This document shows, piece by piece, positions 11,354 through 20,890 of a stretch of DNA of 64,000 nucleotides. A model generated the notes under the pieces. It ran no database searches. It was not told where the DNA came from and saw only the letters and a program-made list of their open reading frames with translations. Source of the stretch: Sulfuricurvum sp. (lineage in GTDB: Bacteria > Campylobacterota > Campylobacteria > Campylobacterales > Sulfurimonadaceae); assembly GCF_030691015.1 (NCBI RefSeq), contig NZ_JAUYFF010000002.1, forward strand, positions 186,001 through 250,000, in the 5' to 3' direction. The position numbers and the translations under genes are program-made. The first letter of the stretch is position 1; every line of letters starts with the position of its first letter.

Positions 11354-12110
11354 AACACTCCTTTATGATGATGGCAGTCACAAATGTATTATGTTCAGTC
11401 TTGAAGATGAAGAACATCAAGATTATTCGTTGTCGGTTAATCAATTTTTGATTATTCAGCATGAGAGTGCCGTTTTGATAGATCCGGGAAGCGAAGGGAT
11501 ATTCAGCGAACTGTATGATGCGGTATCGGCTCATATTAATCCGCAAAAAATCAAATATATCTTTTTCTCTCATCAAGATCCCGATGTTGCGGGTGCGATC
11601 AACCAGTGGAGTGTCGCTACTTCGGCCAAACTTGTCATATCTCAGCTGTGGGTGAGATTTATGGGCCATTTCGGTTTGATGGACATGGATAGAATTATAG
11701 GGCTGGAAGATCATGGGGCTAGGATAAAATTCGGGAACGATTTTTTGCAGTTTATCCCTGCCCATTTTTTACATTCACCGGGAAATTTTTCCCTCTACGA
11801 CAGTCGTTCAAAAATCCTCTTTTCGGGTGACATCGGTGCCGCAATCGCATCCCCTCAAAATCTGAATAAGCGGGTTGATGATTTTGAGGAGCATCGTCCG
11901 TTTTTGGAAGGGTTTCATAGCCGCTATATGGCGTCAAACCGTTTTTGCCGCGCATGGGTTGAATGTGTACGCGCGTATGACGTTTCAACTATCGCTCCAC
12001 AGCATGGATCGCTCTTTCAGGGGGAAAACGCTACTCGATTTCTTGAATGGTTTGAAGCGGTTCAAGGGGGCGAAGAGCGTTGCCATGAACTTTATGGATT
12101 GAAAAAATGA
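11343..12110 (+). CDS. ODP-type (oxygen-binding di-iron) metallo-beta-lactamase-fold protein
   Basis: FSHQDPDVAGAINQW, FIPAHFLHSPGNFSLYD, LFSGDIGAA, APQHGS, i.e. FprA-like di-iron MBL motifs with no flavodoxin domain. Confidence 0.8.
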   Translation: MKNETLLYDDGSHKCIMFSLEDEEHQDYSLSVNQFLIIQHESAVLIDPGSEGIFSELYDAVSAHINPQKIKYIFFSHQDPDVAGAINQWSVATSAKLVISQLWVRFMGHFGLMDMDRIIGLEDHGARIKFGNDFLQFIPAHFLHSPGNFSLYDSRSKILFSGDIGAAIASPQNLNKRVDDFEEHRPFLEGFHSRYMASNRFCRAWVECVRAYDVSTIAPQHGSLFQGENATRFLEWFEAVQGGEERCHELYGLKK

Positions 12111-13651
12111 GTTCTCTGAATACCTCTGATCAGCTTAAATTACTCCGTGAAATGGGATTAGATATCACGGTTTTATATGTCGAAGATGATCTCAAACTGC
12201 GTGAGGAAATGAAGCAGTATCTTGGAAAAATTTTTCCCCATTTGGTGGTGTGCTCCGATGGTTTGGAGGGGCTAGAGGCCTATAAAAACGGTAACTATGA
12301 TATTGTCATAACCGATATTATGATGCCGAAAATGACCGGAATCGAGATGCTTGGCGAGATCAAAAATATCAATCCGCTCCAAGAGATGATGATCACCTCC
12401 GCGTATACGGAGAGCGAATACTTGCTGGAGGCGATTAAGCTGGGGATTGATGCGTATATTCTTAAGCCGATTCAACATGCTCAAATTATTGAAGTGTTGT
12501 ACAAAACAGTTTCTAAAATTATGCAGGCGCGAGAAAATGAAGAGTATCGCCAGAATCTTGAACTATTGGTCGATATGAAAGTCAAAGCATGCACGCTTTT
12601 GGAAGAGGAAAAAATTGCCTACTACGAAAAAACGCTTCTAGGTCTTATCAAGATGGTCGAGAGCCGTGACAGTTACACGGCGGGACACTCTCAACGGGTT
12701 GCCGAGTATTCGAAATTAATTGCCGTTGAAATGAAATATTCTGCCGAACAATGTGATTTAATCTATCGTGCCGGATTGCTTCACGATATCGGAAAAATAG
12801 CCACTCCGGACAGTATTTTGCTCAAACCAAGCCATCTAGATTCTCTTGAGAGGGAATTGATTAAAGAACATGTCAATGTCGGAGTTGACATGTTGAGTGA
12901 AATCCCGATGTTTGATACAATCGTACCGATCATCAAAAGTCATCATGAACGGTATGACGGGGAGGGGTATCCCCAAAAACTCCGAGGCTCGGAGATTCAT
13001 GAATTGGGAAAAATTATGATTGTTGCCGATGCTTTTGATGCGATGACAACCAGTCGTATTTATAAAGGTCGAAAAAATGTTGAAGAAGCGTTAGCAGAGA
13101 TCGAATCACTCAGCGGCAGTCAGTTTGATCCCGAGATCGTCCCCTATGCACGGAAAGCGTTTCAAAATCTGCAAGTGCAGGAACACATCACACAATTTCC
13201 AATCAACACGCTAGAAGAGGAACGGTTCGCCTATTTTTATAAAGATCCGGTAACCGGTTTTTACAACCAGCGCTATCTTGATCTCATACTGTTAAAAAAC
13301 AGTTACAGCCACTTGTATCAATGTATCAATGTCATCTCTTTGCACCATTTTAGAGAGTATAACGATGCCCACGGATGGGATAAGGGAAATAAACTTTTAG
13401 CAGATGTCGCAGAAGCAATACGGGAAAGTTTTCCGGGGCTTACTTTTTTTCGGCTGCATGCGAATGATTTTGTGATATTGGGAAAAGAAGATTTTGAATT
13501 TCCGGAAGGTACTTATGAACAATCGGAGCTTTTGACTCAAAACGGGTTGACATGTTCCCACTTTCATTTTGATCTTACAACCGAGAATGTGATCAGCCTT
13601 TCTGATTTAGAACAAAGAATGCGGGATGAACGGCATAGACGGAATCAATAG
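12107..13651 (+). CDS. response regulator with HD-GYP domain and degenerate C-terminal GGDEF-like region
   Basis: LYVEDDLKLRE / DIVITDIMMPKMTG receiver; HSQRVAEYS, LLHDIGKIATPDSILLKP, HHERYDGEGYP HD-GYP; C-terminus DPVTGFYNQRYLDLI ... HANDFVIL. Confidence 0.93.
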   Translation: MSSLNTSDQLKLLREMGLDITVLYVEDDLKLREEMKQYLGKIFPHLVVCSDGLEGLEAYKNGNYDIVITDIMMPKMTGIEMLGEIKNINPLQEMMITSAYTESEYLLEAIKLGIDAYILKPIQHAQIIEVLYKTVSKIMQARENEEYRQNLELLVDMKVKACTLLEEEKIAYYEKTLLGLIKMVESRDSYTAGHSQRVAEYSKLIAVEMKYSAEQCDLIYRAGLLHDIGKIATPDSILLKPSHLDSLERELIKEHVNVGVDMLSEIPMFDTIVPIIKSHHERYDGEGYPQKLRGSEIHELGKIMIVADAFDAMTTSRIYKGRKNVEEALAEIESLSGSQFDPEIVPYARKAFQNLQVQEHITQFPINTLEEERFAYFYKDPVTGFYNQRYLDLILLKNSYSHLYQCINVISLHHFREYNDAHGWDKGNKLLADVAEAIRESFPGLTFFRLHANDFVILGKEDFEFPEGTYEQSELLTQNGLTCSHFHFDLTTENVISLSDLEQRMRDERHRRNQ

Positions 13652-13690
13652 CGTAGAGCTCACGGTCGGTGATTAAAAGAAGTTTATTGT

Positions 13691-13719
13691 TTGAAGATGG
13701 AATGTAGTATAGGTATGAT
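13691..13719 (+). promoter_or_regulatory. candidate promoter (TTGAAG-17-TATGAT) for the helicase gene
   Basis: TTGAAG at 13691-13696, 17 bp spacer, TATGAT at 13714-13719. Confidence 0.45.
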
Positions 13720-13738
13720 AAAATACGGTTAAATATTT

Positions 13739-13755
13739 GTGCCTACGGTTGGCAC
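13739..13755 (+). other. leader stem-loop GTGCC-tacggtt-GGCAC
   Basis: Perfect 5 bp inverted repeat with 7 nt loop in the long leader of the downstream helicase gene. Confidence 0.4.
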
Positions 13756-13830
13756 TGCTTACGAACTTGCTCTTAATTGCACTTTCCATATTCTATTTTT
13801 CCCCTTGCCTAAAACCGTCCTGAGTTACGA

Positions 13831-13855
13831 CTTTGGTTGGGCCTAACCACCAAAG
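13831..13855 (+). promoter_or_regulatory. stem-loop overlapping the ribosome-binding site of the helicase gene
   Basis: CTTTGGT (13831-13837) pairs with ACCAAAG (13849-13855); the 3' arm covers part of the AAAGGA Shine-Dalgarno at 13852-13857, 8 nt before the ATG at 13866. Confidence 0.5.
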
Positions 13856-13865
13856 GAACCCTTTT

Positions 13866-15164
13866 ATGACATTTACCGATTTAAATCTAAACGCGTCGTT
13901 GCTCAAAGCAATTTCTGATCAAGGCTACACTACCCCTACACCGGTTCAAGCACAAGCCATCCCTTTTATCTTAGAAGGGCGTGATATGCTCGCAGGTGCA
14001 CAAACCGGTACCGGTAAAACAGCCGGCTTTACCTTGCCGATGCTCCAAATCTTGAGTGATAAAAAAACCTCAAAACCGCATCGTAAAATTCGTGCCCTGA
14101 TCCTCACCCCGACGCGCGAACTTGCGGCACAGGTAGCCGAGAGTGTAAAAATTTACGGCAAATATCTTCCCCTTAAAAGTGCCGTTATTTTCGGCGGAGT
14201 AGGGATTAACCCTCAAATCACGATGTTACGTAACGGAATCGATATCCTTATTGCCACTCCGGGACGTTTACTCGACCATGTAGGGCAGGGGACGGTTGAT
14301 TTGAGCGCCGTTGAATTTTTCATCCTTGATGAAGCGGACAGAATGCTCGATATGGGATTTATCCGTGATATCCGCCGTGTCATTACGATTCTCCCGAAAG
14401 CGAGACAAAATCTCCTCTTCTCTGCAACCTATTCGGATGATATCAAAACATTGGCAAGCACGTTGCTCCGCAATCCTGCCGAGGTTGAAGTGGCACGCCG
14501 CAATACCTCCAGCGAACTTGTGAAACAAAGCGTTATCCTTGTTGATTGTAAACGCAAAAGTGCCCTTTTGGGAGAGATGATCGGTAAAAACAAATGGGAA
14601 CAGGTTCTCGTCTTTACCCGTACCAAACATGGTGCGAACAAACTCACCGAATACCTCCAAAAAATCGGTATCACTGCAGCCGCTATCCATGGAAATAAAA
14701 GCCAAGCGGCTCGTACCAAAGCGCTGAATGATTTTAAATGTAGCAGTGTCAGAGTTCTCGTTGCGACCGATATTGCGGCGCGCGGTATCGATATCGATGC
14801 ACTTCCTCATGTTGTGAACTTTGAACTTCCTAATATTGCGGAGGACTATGTTCACCGAATCGGGAGAACCGGACGTGCGGGATGCGAAGGGGAAGCGATC
14901 TCTCTCGTGTGTGTTGATGAAGCCGATTATTTACGCGGAATTGAAAAACTGATCAATAAAAAGCTTGATAGCACTATTATTGAAGGGTACGAGCCTGATC
15001 CTTCTATCAAAGCTGAACCGATTCAACGCGGTCGCGGCGGAGCAGGCGGCGGCGGTGGAAACCGTGGCGGAAACGGCGGCGGTGATAGAGGTGGAAAGCC
15101 GACTCAAAAACGCGATAGCGGCCGTCATGAGCCAAAGCGACGCGATAACGATCGACGTCATTAA
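13866..15164 (+). CDS. rhlE: DEAD-box RNA helicase, RhlE type
   Basis: [63 protein letters not shown]-rich C-terminal tail. Confidence 0.93.
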   Translation: MTFTDLNLNASLLKAISDQGYTTPTPVQAQAIPFILEGRDMLAGAQTGTGKTAGFTLPMLQILSDKKTSKPHRKIRALILTPTRELAAQVAESVKIYGKYLPLKSAVIFGGVGINPQITMLRNGIDILIATPGRLLDHVGQGTVDLSAVEFFILDEADRMLDMGFIRDIRRVITILPKARQNLLFSATYSDDIKTLASTLLRNPAEVEVARRNTSSELVKQSVILVDCKRKSALLGEMIGKNKWEQVLVFTRTKHGANKLTEYLQKIGITAAAIHGNKSQAARTKALNDFKCSSVRVLVATDIAARGIDIDALPHVVNFELPNIAEDYVHRIGRTGRAGCEGEAISLVCVDEADYLRGIEKLINKKLDSTIIEGYEPDPSIKAEPIQRGRGGAGGGGGNRGGNGGGDRGGKPTQKRDSGRHEPKRRDNDRRH

Positions 15165-15220
15165 GATAAATTTTTTCGATAAAACAGTGTACAATATAAT
15201 ATAGACTGTTTGGAAAGCCT

Positions 15221-17491
15221 TTGATGATACGATTTTTTATCCTCTTTTTTGCATTGATTAGCACTGTATTTGGGGCTAATCTCGAGAAAATATCGGTTCA
15301 GCTCGATTGGAAATATCAATTTGAGTATGCCGGATACATTGCTGCAAAAGAGAAAGGATATTATCGTGAAGCGGGGCTTGATGTCGAACTGCGTGAATAT
15401 CGTGCCGGAATCGATGTTGTTAGTGATGTACTACGCCGCAAATCCACATACGGTATCTATAACAGCAGTATTGTGATCGAAAAGGGCCGCATTCAGCCCA
15501 TTGTTCTGATGGCAACCTATCTTCAACACTCTCCATTGGTTTTTGTAACCCAAAAAGGGATCAATAAGCCTGCCGATTTAATCGGTAAGACGATAATGGG
15601 GACAAATAACGAATTTAAGCACAGCTCTTTATCCCTCTTGTTGACTCATTTTGATATTACCGCTGACAATAGCCATTTTGTAGATCAAACCTTCAGTATT
15701 AATCCCTTTATTCAGCATAAAGTTGATGCAATGAGTGTGTACCGTTCTAATCAGCTGTATGAACTTGATCGACTTAAAATACCTTATAATCTTATTGATC
15801 CGGTAGAGTATGGATTTGTTGTTAATGCGGGAAATCTTTTTACTTCTCACCAAGAGGCGATTGAGCATTCCCAGCGGGGACAAAAGTTTATTGAAGCAAC
15901 AAATCGGGGTTGGAAATACGCGATAGATCATCCAGATGAAATAATAACCATTCTAAAACAAAAATACGGAGTGAAAAAGTCTCATGATGCGTTAATGTAT
16001 GAAGCGAAAGTAATTGAAAAGCTGATGATGAGTGATTTGTATAAAATCGGTGAAACAAACAGTGAATTCACTCATCGTCTGTATAAACAGATTCTTCATG
16101 CCGGAATGATTCAGGGAGATCAGAAAATTAGGCAGTTTTTATTTCAGGATATTATTGATAGTGCTAAAAACGATCAACTGACTGAGTCTGAAAAAAGTTA
16201 TCTTAATCAAAAGAAAAAAATTACGATGTGTGTTGATCCCGAGTGGTATCCGCTGGAAGCAATTCGCAACGGGAAACATATCGGTATCGCTTCAGATATT
16301 ATGAAAAGTTTTGAGTCTAAAATCGGTATTCCTATCGAGTTAATACCTACGGCTACGTGGAACGAATCACTGTTGCGTGTGCAAAATCGACAATGCGATA
16401 TTTTATCAATGGCATCAAAAACGCTCGATCGTGAGAGCTATTTATATTTTACGTCAGCCTATATGTCGCTGCCATATGTAATGGTGACAACGAAAGAGAA
16501 ACCTTTTACCGAAAGTATAGACGCACTTAATGGTATGAAAATAGGAATTGTCAAAGGATATGAGATATTTGATCGTATAAAGAAACTTTATCCAGATCTA
16601 AATATTATTGAAGTCGAATCGATTAGTGACGGATTAAAAAAAGTTGAAAATGGTCAACTCTACGGGTATATCGATAATCTTGTTGTTGCTTCATCTTATA
16701 TACAAAAAGAGTATGCCGGAAGTCTGAAAGTTTCATCACGTCTTCAAGAAAAAGATGAATTGCGTGTTGCGGTACGTAATGATAATCCTGTTTTGTATGG
16801 TGTTTTTGAAAAAATGGTGGTACAGCTGGATGATGAAACCATGCAAAAAAGTTATAACCGATGGACCTCTACGATTGAACAGGTGGCGTGGTTTGACCGT
16901 TCTTTAATCGGTAAAGCACTGCTTGTCATTTTTCTTTTATTGGTTGCTTTTTTATGGCGCTATATTCTTTTAAAACGGTATAACACCCGTTTACTTGTTC
17001 TCTCAACGACGGATAAATTGACAGGGCTTTACAATCGTCAAAAAATCGATGAAAAACTGAATGAAGAGCAGCATAAAGTTAATCGGTATAAAAATTATCA
17101 TTGCAGTATTATGATGATCGATGTTGATTTTTTCAAGAATATTAACGATACTTTAGGGCATCAAGAGGGAGATAACGTATTGCGAAAATTGGCTGATGTG
17201 ATGAAAAAAACATTACGCCAAACTGATGTAATTGGACGATGGGGAGGCGAAGAATTTATTGTTATATTATCCCATACCTCTTTGGAAGAAGTAGAGAACG
17301 TAGCAGATCACCTTCGAAAATGTGTATCTGAATATCCGTTTGAGTCAATTGGATTTGTAACCATCAGCATCGGAGTAGGAGAATTCATCTATGATGAAGA
17401 GGTTCACGAATGTGTCAAAAGAGTAGATGCCGCACTCTACAAAGCAAAAGAAAGCGGCCGCAATAGAGTTATCTCATCACTTCACGTCTGA
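15221..17491 (+). CDS. periplasmic double substrate-binding domain (NMT1/THI5-like + SBP_bac_3) diguanylate cyclase
   Basis: VQLDWKYQFEYAGYIAAKEKGYYREAGLDVEL (THI5-like); second region ITMCVDPEWYPLEAI...GIASDIMKSF (SBP_bac_3); TM; GRWGGEEFIVIL with RQTD I-site. Confidence 0.92.
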   Translation: MMIRFFILFFALISTVFGANLEKISVQLDWKYQFEYAGYIAAKEKGYYREAGLDVELREYRAGIDVVSDVLRRKSTYGIYNSSIVIEKGRIQPIVLMATYLQHSPLVFVTQKGINKPADLIGKTIMGTNNEFKHSSLSLLLTHFDITADNSHFVDQTFSINPFIQHKVDAMSVYRSNQLYELDRLKIPYNLIDPVEYGFVVNAGNLFTSHQEAIEHSQRGQKFIEATNRGWKYAIDHPDEIITILKQKYGVKKSHDALMYEAKVIEKLMMSDLYKIGETNSEFTHRLYKQILHAGMIQGDQKIRQFLFQDIIDSAKNDQLTESEKSYLNQKKKITMCVDPEWYPLEAIRNGKHIGIASDIMKSFESKIGIPIELIPTATWNESLLRVQNRQCDILSMASKTLDRESYLYFTSAYMSLPYVMVTTKEKPFTESIDALNGMKIGIVKGYEIFDRIKKLYPDLNIIEVESISDGLKKVENGQLYGYIDNLVVASSYIQKEYAGSLKVSSRLQEKDELRVAVRNDNPVLYGVFEKMVVQLDDETMQKSYNRWTSTIEQVAWFDRSLIGKALLVIFLLLVAFLWRYILLKRYNTRLLVLSTTDKLTGLYNRQKIDEKLNEEQHKVNRYKNYHCSIMMIDVDFFKNINDTLGHQEGDNVLRKLADVMKKTLRQTDVIGRWGGEEFIVILSHTSLEEVENVADHLRKCVSEYPFESIGFVTISIGVGEFIYDEEVHECVKRVDAALYKAKESGRNRVISSLHV

Positions 17492-17562
17492 CAGACAAAC
17501 TTAATCAAAATTTAATCAATAGAATAATAGTATTTGCTTTATAAAACATATAAGGTTAAAAA

Positions 17563-19203
17563 ATGCTAAAAAGTAGTTTGCGACTAAAAGTAATTGCGGC
17601 AACACTGTTTATTGCAACGATGGCAAGCTTGCTGTTTATGCTCTTTATCTATACGGAACAAAAAAATCTCTATATGGAGAGTGTCGATACGAAACTTCAA
17701 ATCGCATCTCAAGCGGGTGCCCTCTATCTCGGTAACGATTTAGTCGATAAATATGATATGAGCCGCCCAATGGAGGATGCTGAACATTTGAAACTGGTGA
17801 GGGCACTGAGTAAGTATGCGCAAGAAAACGGTTTTGAATATATTTATCTGATGGTGAAGGAAGGGGATAAAATTCATACGGTAGTAAGCAGTGCTACAGA
17901 GGATGAACTCAAAGCGAATGAGTATGATCCATTTTATACCGAATATGACGCCAGTGAAGGGATTCGAAAAGGGTTTCAAGAGGGGCACCGATTTTACGAA
18001 AATACTTCCGATAAATACGGAAATTTCCGCTCTTACTTGCAGATAAATAAATCCGACGGCGGAAAACTTTATATGATCGGTGCTGATATGGCGATTGATC
18101 ATATTAGTATTGCGCTAAATGCATTATTGATGAAAAGTTTATTTATATTTTTCGTGGCATTGTTGATTGCAGGGATCATTTCATGGTGGATTTCAGCCCT
18201 CATTACTCATCGTCTCAGTCATTTGACATTGCAGGTGGAAAATCTCTCTGAGACGCTTGATTTGACAACCTCATTTGATCAAAAAGGGAATGATGAGATT
18301 GCACGCTTGTCCCATTCATTGAAATATTTTCTCTCGACTATCCGAACCGTTATTTTCCAAGCGGTGAATGTATCTAAAGAGAACGTAGCTCTTAGTGCAG
18401 AAACTGTTGGGGATGCTAACAACGTAATGCACAAGGTCACGAATACCAGAACTCTGGTACAGAAAAATATTGAAGTTATAAGTTCTATCAGCACGCAATT
18501 GCATACGATGTCAGGTTTGACACACAGTGTTGTTGATTCATTACACAAAGCCGACGATGAACTTGAAATGACGAAAAAAAGTATTCATACGGTTGCAGGA
18601 AATGCAAAAGAGAGTGCGGCAGAGGGAGAGATCATATCCCAAAAACTTCGCGCACTCGAACAAGAAGTGGCTCAAATCCGTTCTATTCTCTCTATTATCG
18701 GAGATATTGCCGATCAAACGAATCTTCTTGCCCTTAATGCCGCTATCGAAGCGGCGCGTGCAGGTGAACACGGACGCGGGTTTGCCGTGGTGGCTGATGA
18801 AGTACGTAAGTTGGCAGAGAAGACGCAATCAAGTTTGACCGAGATACGAGCTACTACTGAAATTATTATCCAATCGGTGGGTGATATAGCGGACAGTACC
18901 GTGAGCAGTTCAGAGGCAATTGCATCACTCTCAAAAACCTCAGAAACCTCCGAAGCACTCATCGGTGAGGCTACTGCAGCGATGCGAGAGGCGATTAGAG
19001 CTATGACGGAAGCACAAGAGAGCTACGAACTGCTTCAAAAACATGGAGAAACCGCATCAGAACAGATGACTCATATTGATTCTGATTCGCTGTCGAATAT
19101 TGAGATTATGGAGCGGATGGATCAAAAAATCAGCCGACTAAATTCATTATCGTATGAACTTGGTGAAAAACTTAATTTTTGTAGGGGGCAATCGAATACG
19201 TAG
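17563..19203 (+). CDS. methyl-accepting chemotaxis protein
   Basis: N- and mid-TM segments, HAMP-like region, [38 protein letters not shown]. Confidence 0.94.
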   Translation: MLKSSLRLKVIAATLFIATMASLLFMLFIYTEQKNLYMESVDTKLQIASQAGALYLGNDLVDKYDMSRPMEDAEHLKLVRALSKYAQENGFEYIYLMVKEGDKIHTVVSSATEDELKANEYDPFYTEYDASEGIRKGFQEGHRFYENTSDKYGNFRSYLQINKSDGGKLYMIGADMAIDHISIALNALLMKSLFIFFVALLIAGIISWWISALITHRLSHLTLQVENLSETLDLTTSFDQKGNDEIARLSHSLKYFLSTIRTVIFQAVNVSKENVALSAETVGDANNVMHKVTNTRTLVQKNIEVISSISTQLHTMSGLTHSVVDSLHKADDELEMTKKSIHTVAGNAKESAAEGEIISQKLRALEQEVAQIRSILSIIGDIADQTNLLALNAAIEAARAGEHGRGFAVVADEVRKLAEKTQSSLTEIRATTEIIIQSVGDIADSTVSSSEAIASLSKTSETSEALIGEATAAMREAIRAMTEAQESYELLQKHGETASEQMTHIDSDSLSNIEIMERMDQKISRLNSLSYELGEKLNFCRGQSNT

Positions 19204-19216
19204 GGTTTGTTAGAAG

Positions 19217-19236
19217 TTCCCCAATCACTTGGGGAA
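19217..19236. terminator. intergenic stem-loop between convergent MCP genes (candidate bidirectional terminator)
   Basis: TTCCCCAA-TCAC-TTGGGGAA, perfect 8 bp stem with 4 nt loop; no strong U-tract on either side. Confidence 0.45.
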
Positions 19237-19248
19237 ACGGACGAGATT

Positions 19249-20853
19249 TTATGTTCGAAAAACAGAAATTTGAGCGGTGAGCTGTTCCGTCATTTGATGC
19301 AAATGCTCAGCTGCTGCGGCAATCTCTTCGACACTGCGGGCATTAGAGGTAGAAAGTTCATTGATATTGCCGATTTTTTGGATAATCGATTCGGTGGTGG
19401 CCGCATTGTTTTGTGTATCATGCGAGAGTTTTTCGATAGCGGTGACCGTATCGGCTAACGCTAAGACAGCAGTTTCTGTGTGATCATTGACATCCGCAGA
19501 AGCTTGAACCAAGGTTTCGATACGCTTCGTGTTATGGTTCATTTGATCGGTGATATCATTGATCGATTGGACGATGACATTGACGGTAGCATTGGTCTCT
19601 ACGAGGCTTTTCTGGGTTCGCTCGGCAAGTTTACGTACTTCGTCGGCTACTACGGCAAATCCGCGTCCGTGTTCACCGGCACGCGCCGCTTCGATAGCGG
19701 CATTAAGGGCAAGAAGATTTGTTTGATCGGCAATATCAGCGATAACCGTAAGGACTTGTTTGACTTGGGATGCTTCTTGGGAGAGGGAGTTGAGACGATC
19801 ATTAATCTCTCCTTCCATTTGCACCGTATGTGAGAGCTGCTCAATTGTGTTGTGCAACGCCGATTGTGCTTCTTGGAGGTTTTCGCGTGCGCCAAGCGCT
19901 TTTTCACGTACGCTTTGAGCTTCAAGTGCTGAAGATTTCATCGCCTCTTTCATTTTATCTGATTCGACCGTTGTCTGTGTAACGATTTTTGCCTCTTCTT
20001 CTGCCGCTCTACCGATAGCGAGAGTTGTAGCGGAGAGTTCAGCCGAAACGGAGAGGTTCTCACTGGAAGCGGAACGAATACCTTGGAACGCTTGGCGGAG
20101 AGTGTTGACGAGTCCATCGAGTTTTTGGCTCATGATGGCAAGTTCATCACCCCCTTCGATACGGACAGAACGGGTAAAATCTCGGTTTTGAGAAACAGTT
20201 TCGATGCTCACTTCGAGCCGAGAGATGGAACCAATAATATTTTGGATGATAAAGTAAAAAATTATCATCATGGCCGTTGCACTGATTCCGATAATAATTT
20301 CAATCGTAAGGGCATTAGAATCGAGAGTAGCAAGATTTTTTTCTTGCATCGATTTGACTAACTCTTCTTGCTCTTCGGTAAATTTATGATAAAGAGCTGT
20401 TGATTCTTTTGTGATTTCTTTGAGTTTTTTGCCATCTTCTGTTGAACTGAATTCGAAGCTGTGAATTTCATTTTCATTTTCCCCGATAATTTTGATTCGG
20501 GGTTCATTCAGTTTTATCCACTCTTGGTGATCTGAAATCATTGTATTTAAGCGTTTTTTATTCTCTTCTGAACGGGTAATTTTCAAAAGCTTATGAATAG
20601 AATCATCAAGTTTTTGATTGGCAGCATGGTAGCGATCTAAAACTTCTGCCGTATAAAGCAGCTGATATCCGCGAAGCTCTACGGCTGTTTCATTGGTGTT
20701 TGAACGGATTTCTCCGAGAAGTACCATCCTCTCAGCAGTTTTTTTAGCATCTTTATTATTAGCGTATGACAAATATCCAAGTGCCGCGTAGATCATGAAA
20801 CTAAGCGCCACCAATGCAATTAGTTTCCCTCTAATCGTGGTTAAATTAACCAT
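19249..20853 (-). CDS. methyl-accepting chemotaxis protein
   Basis: N-terminal TM, helical periplasmic domain, second TM, conserved [38 protein letters not shown]. Confidence 0.94.
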   Translation of the reverse strand: MVNLTTIRGKLIALVALSFMIYAALGYLSYANNKDAKKTAERMVLLGEIRSNTNETAVELRGYQLLYTAEVLDRYHAANQKLDDSIHKLLKITRSEENKKRLNTMISDHQEWIKLNEPRIKIIGENENEIHSFEFSSTEDGKKLKEITKESTALYHKFTEEQEELVKSMQEKNLATLDSNALTIEIIIGISATAMMIIFYFIIQNIIGSISRLEVSIETVSQNRDFTRSVRIEGGDELAIMSQKLDGLVNTLRQAFQGIRSASSENLSVSAELSATTLAIGRAAEEEAKIVTQTTVESDKMKEAMKSSALEAQSVREKALGARENLQEAQSALHNTIEQLSHTVQMEGEINDRLNSLSQEASQVKQVLTVIADIADQTNLLALNAAIEAARAGEHGRGFAVVADEVRKLAERTQKSLVETNATVNVIVQSINDITDQMNHNTKRIETLVQASADVNDHTETAVLALADTVTAIEKLSHDTQNNAATTESIIQKIGNINELSTSNARSVEEIAAAAEHLHQMTEQLTAQISVFRT

Positions 20854-20890
20854 TATATATCCTTATTATTACAATTATGTTGCAATTCTA

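Noticed and set aside
14268-14855. 195 aa reverse ORF in the helicase gene
   Set aside because: Antisense to conserved DEAD-box motifs; no start context or homology-like pattern
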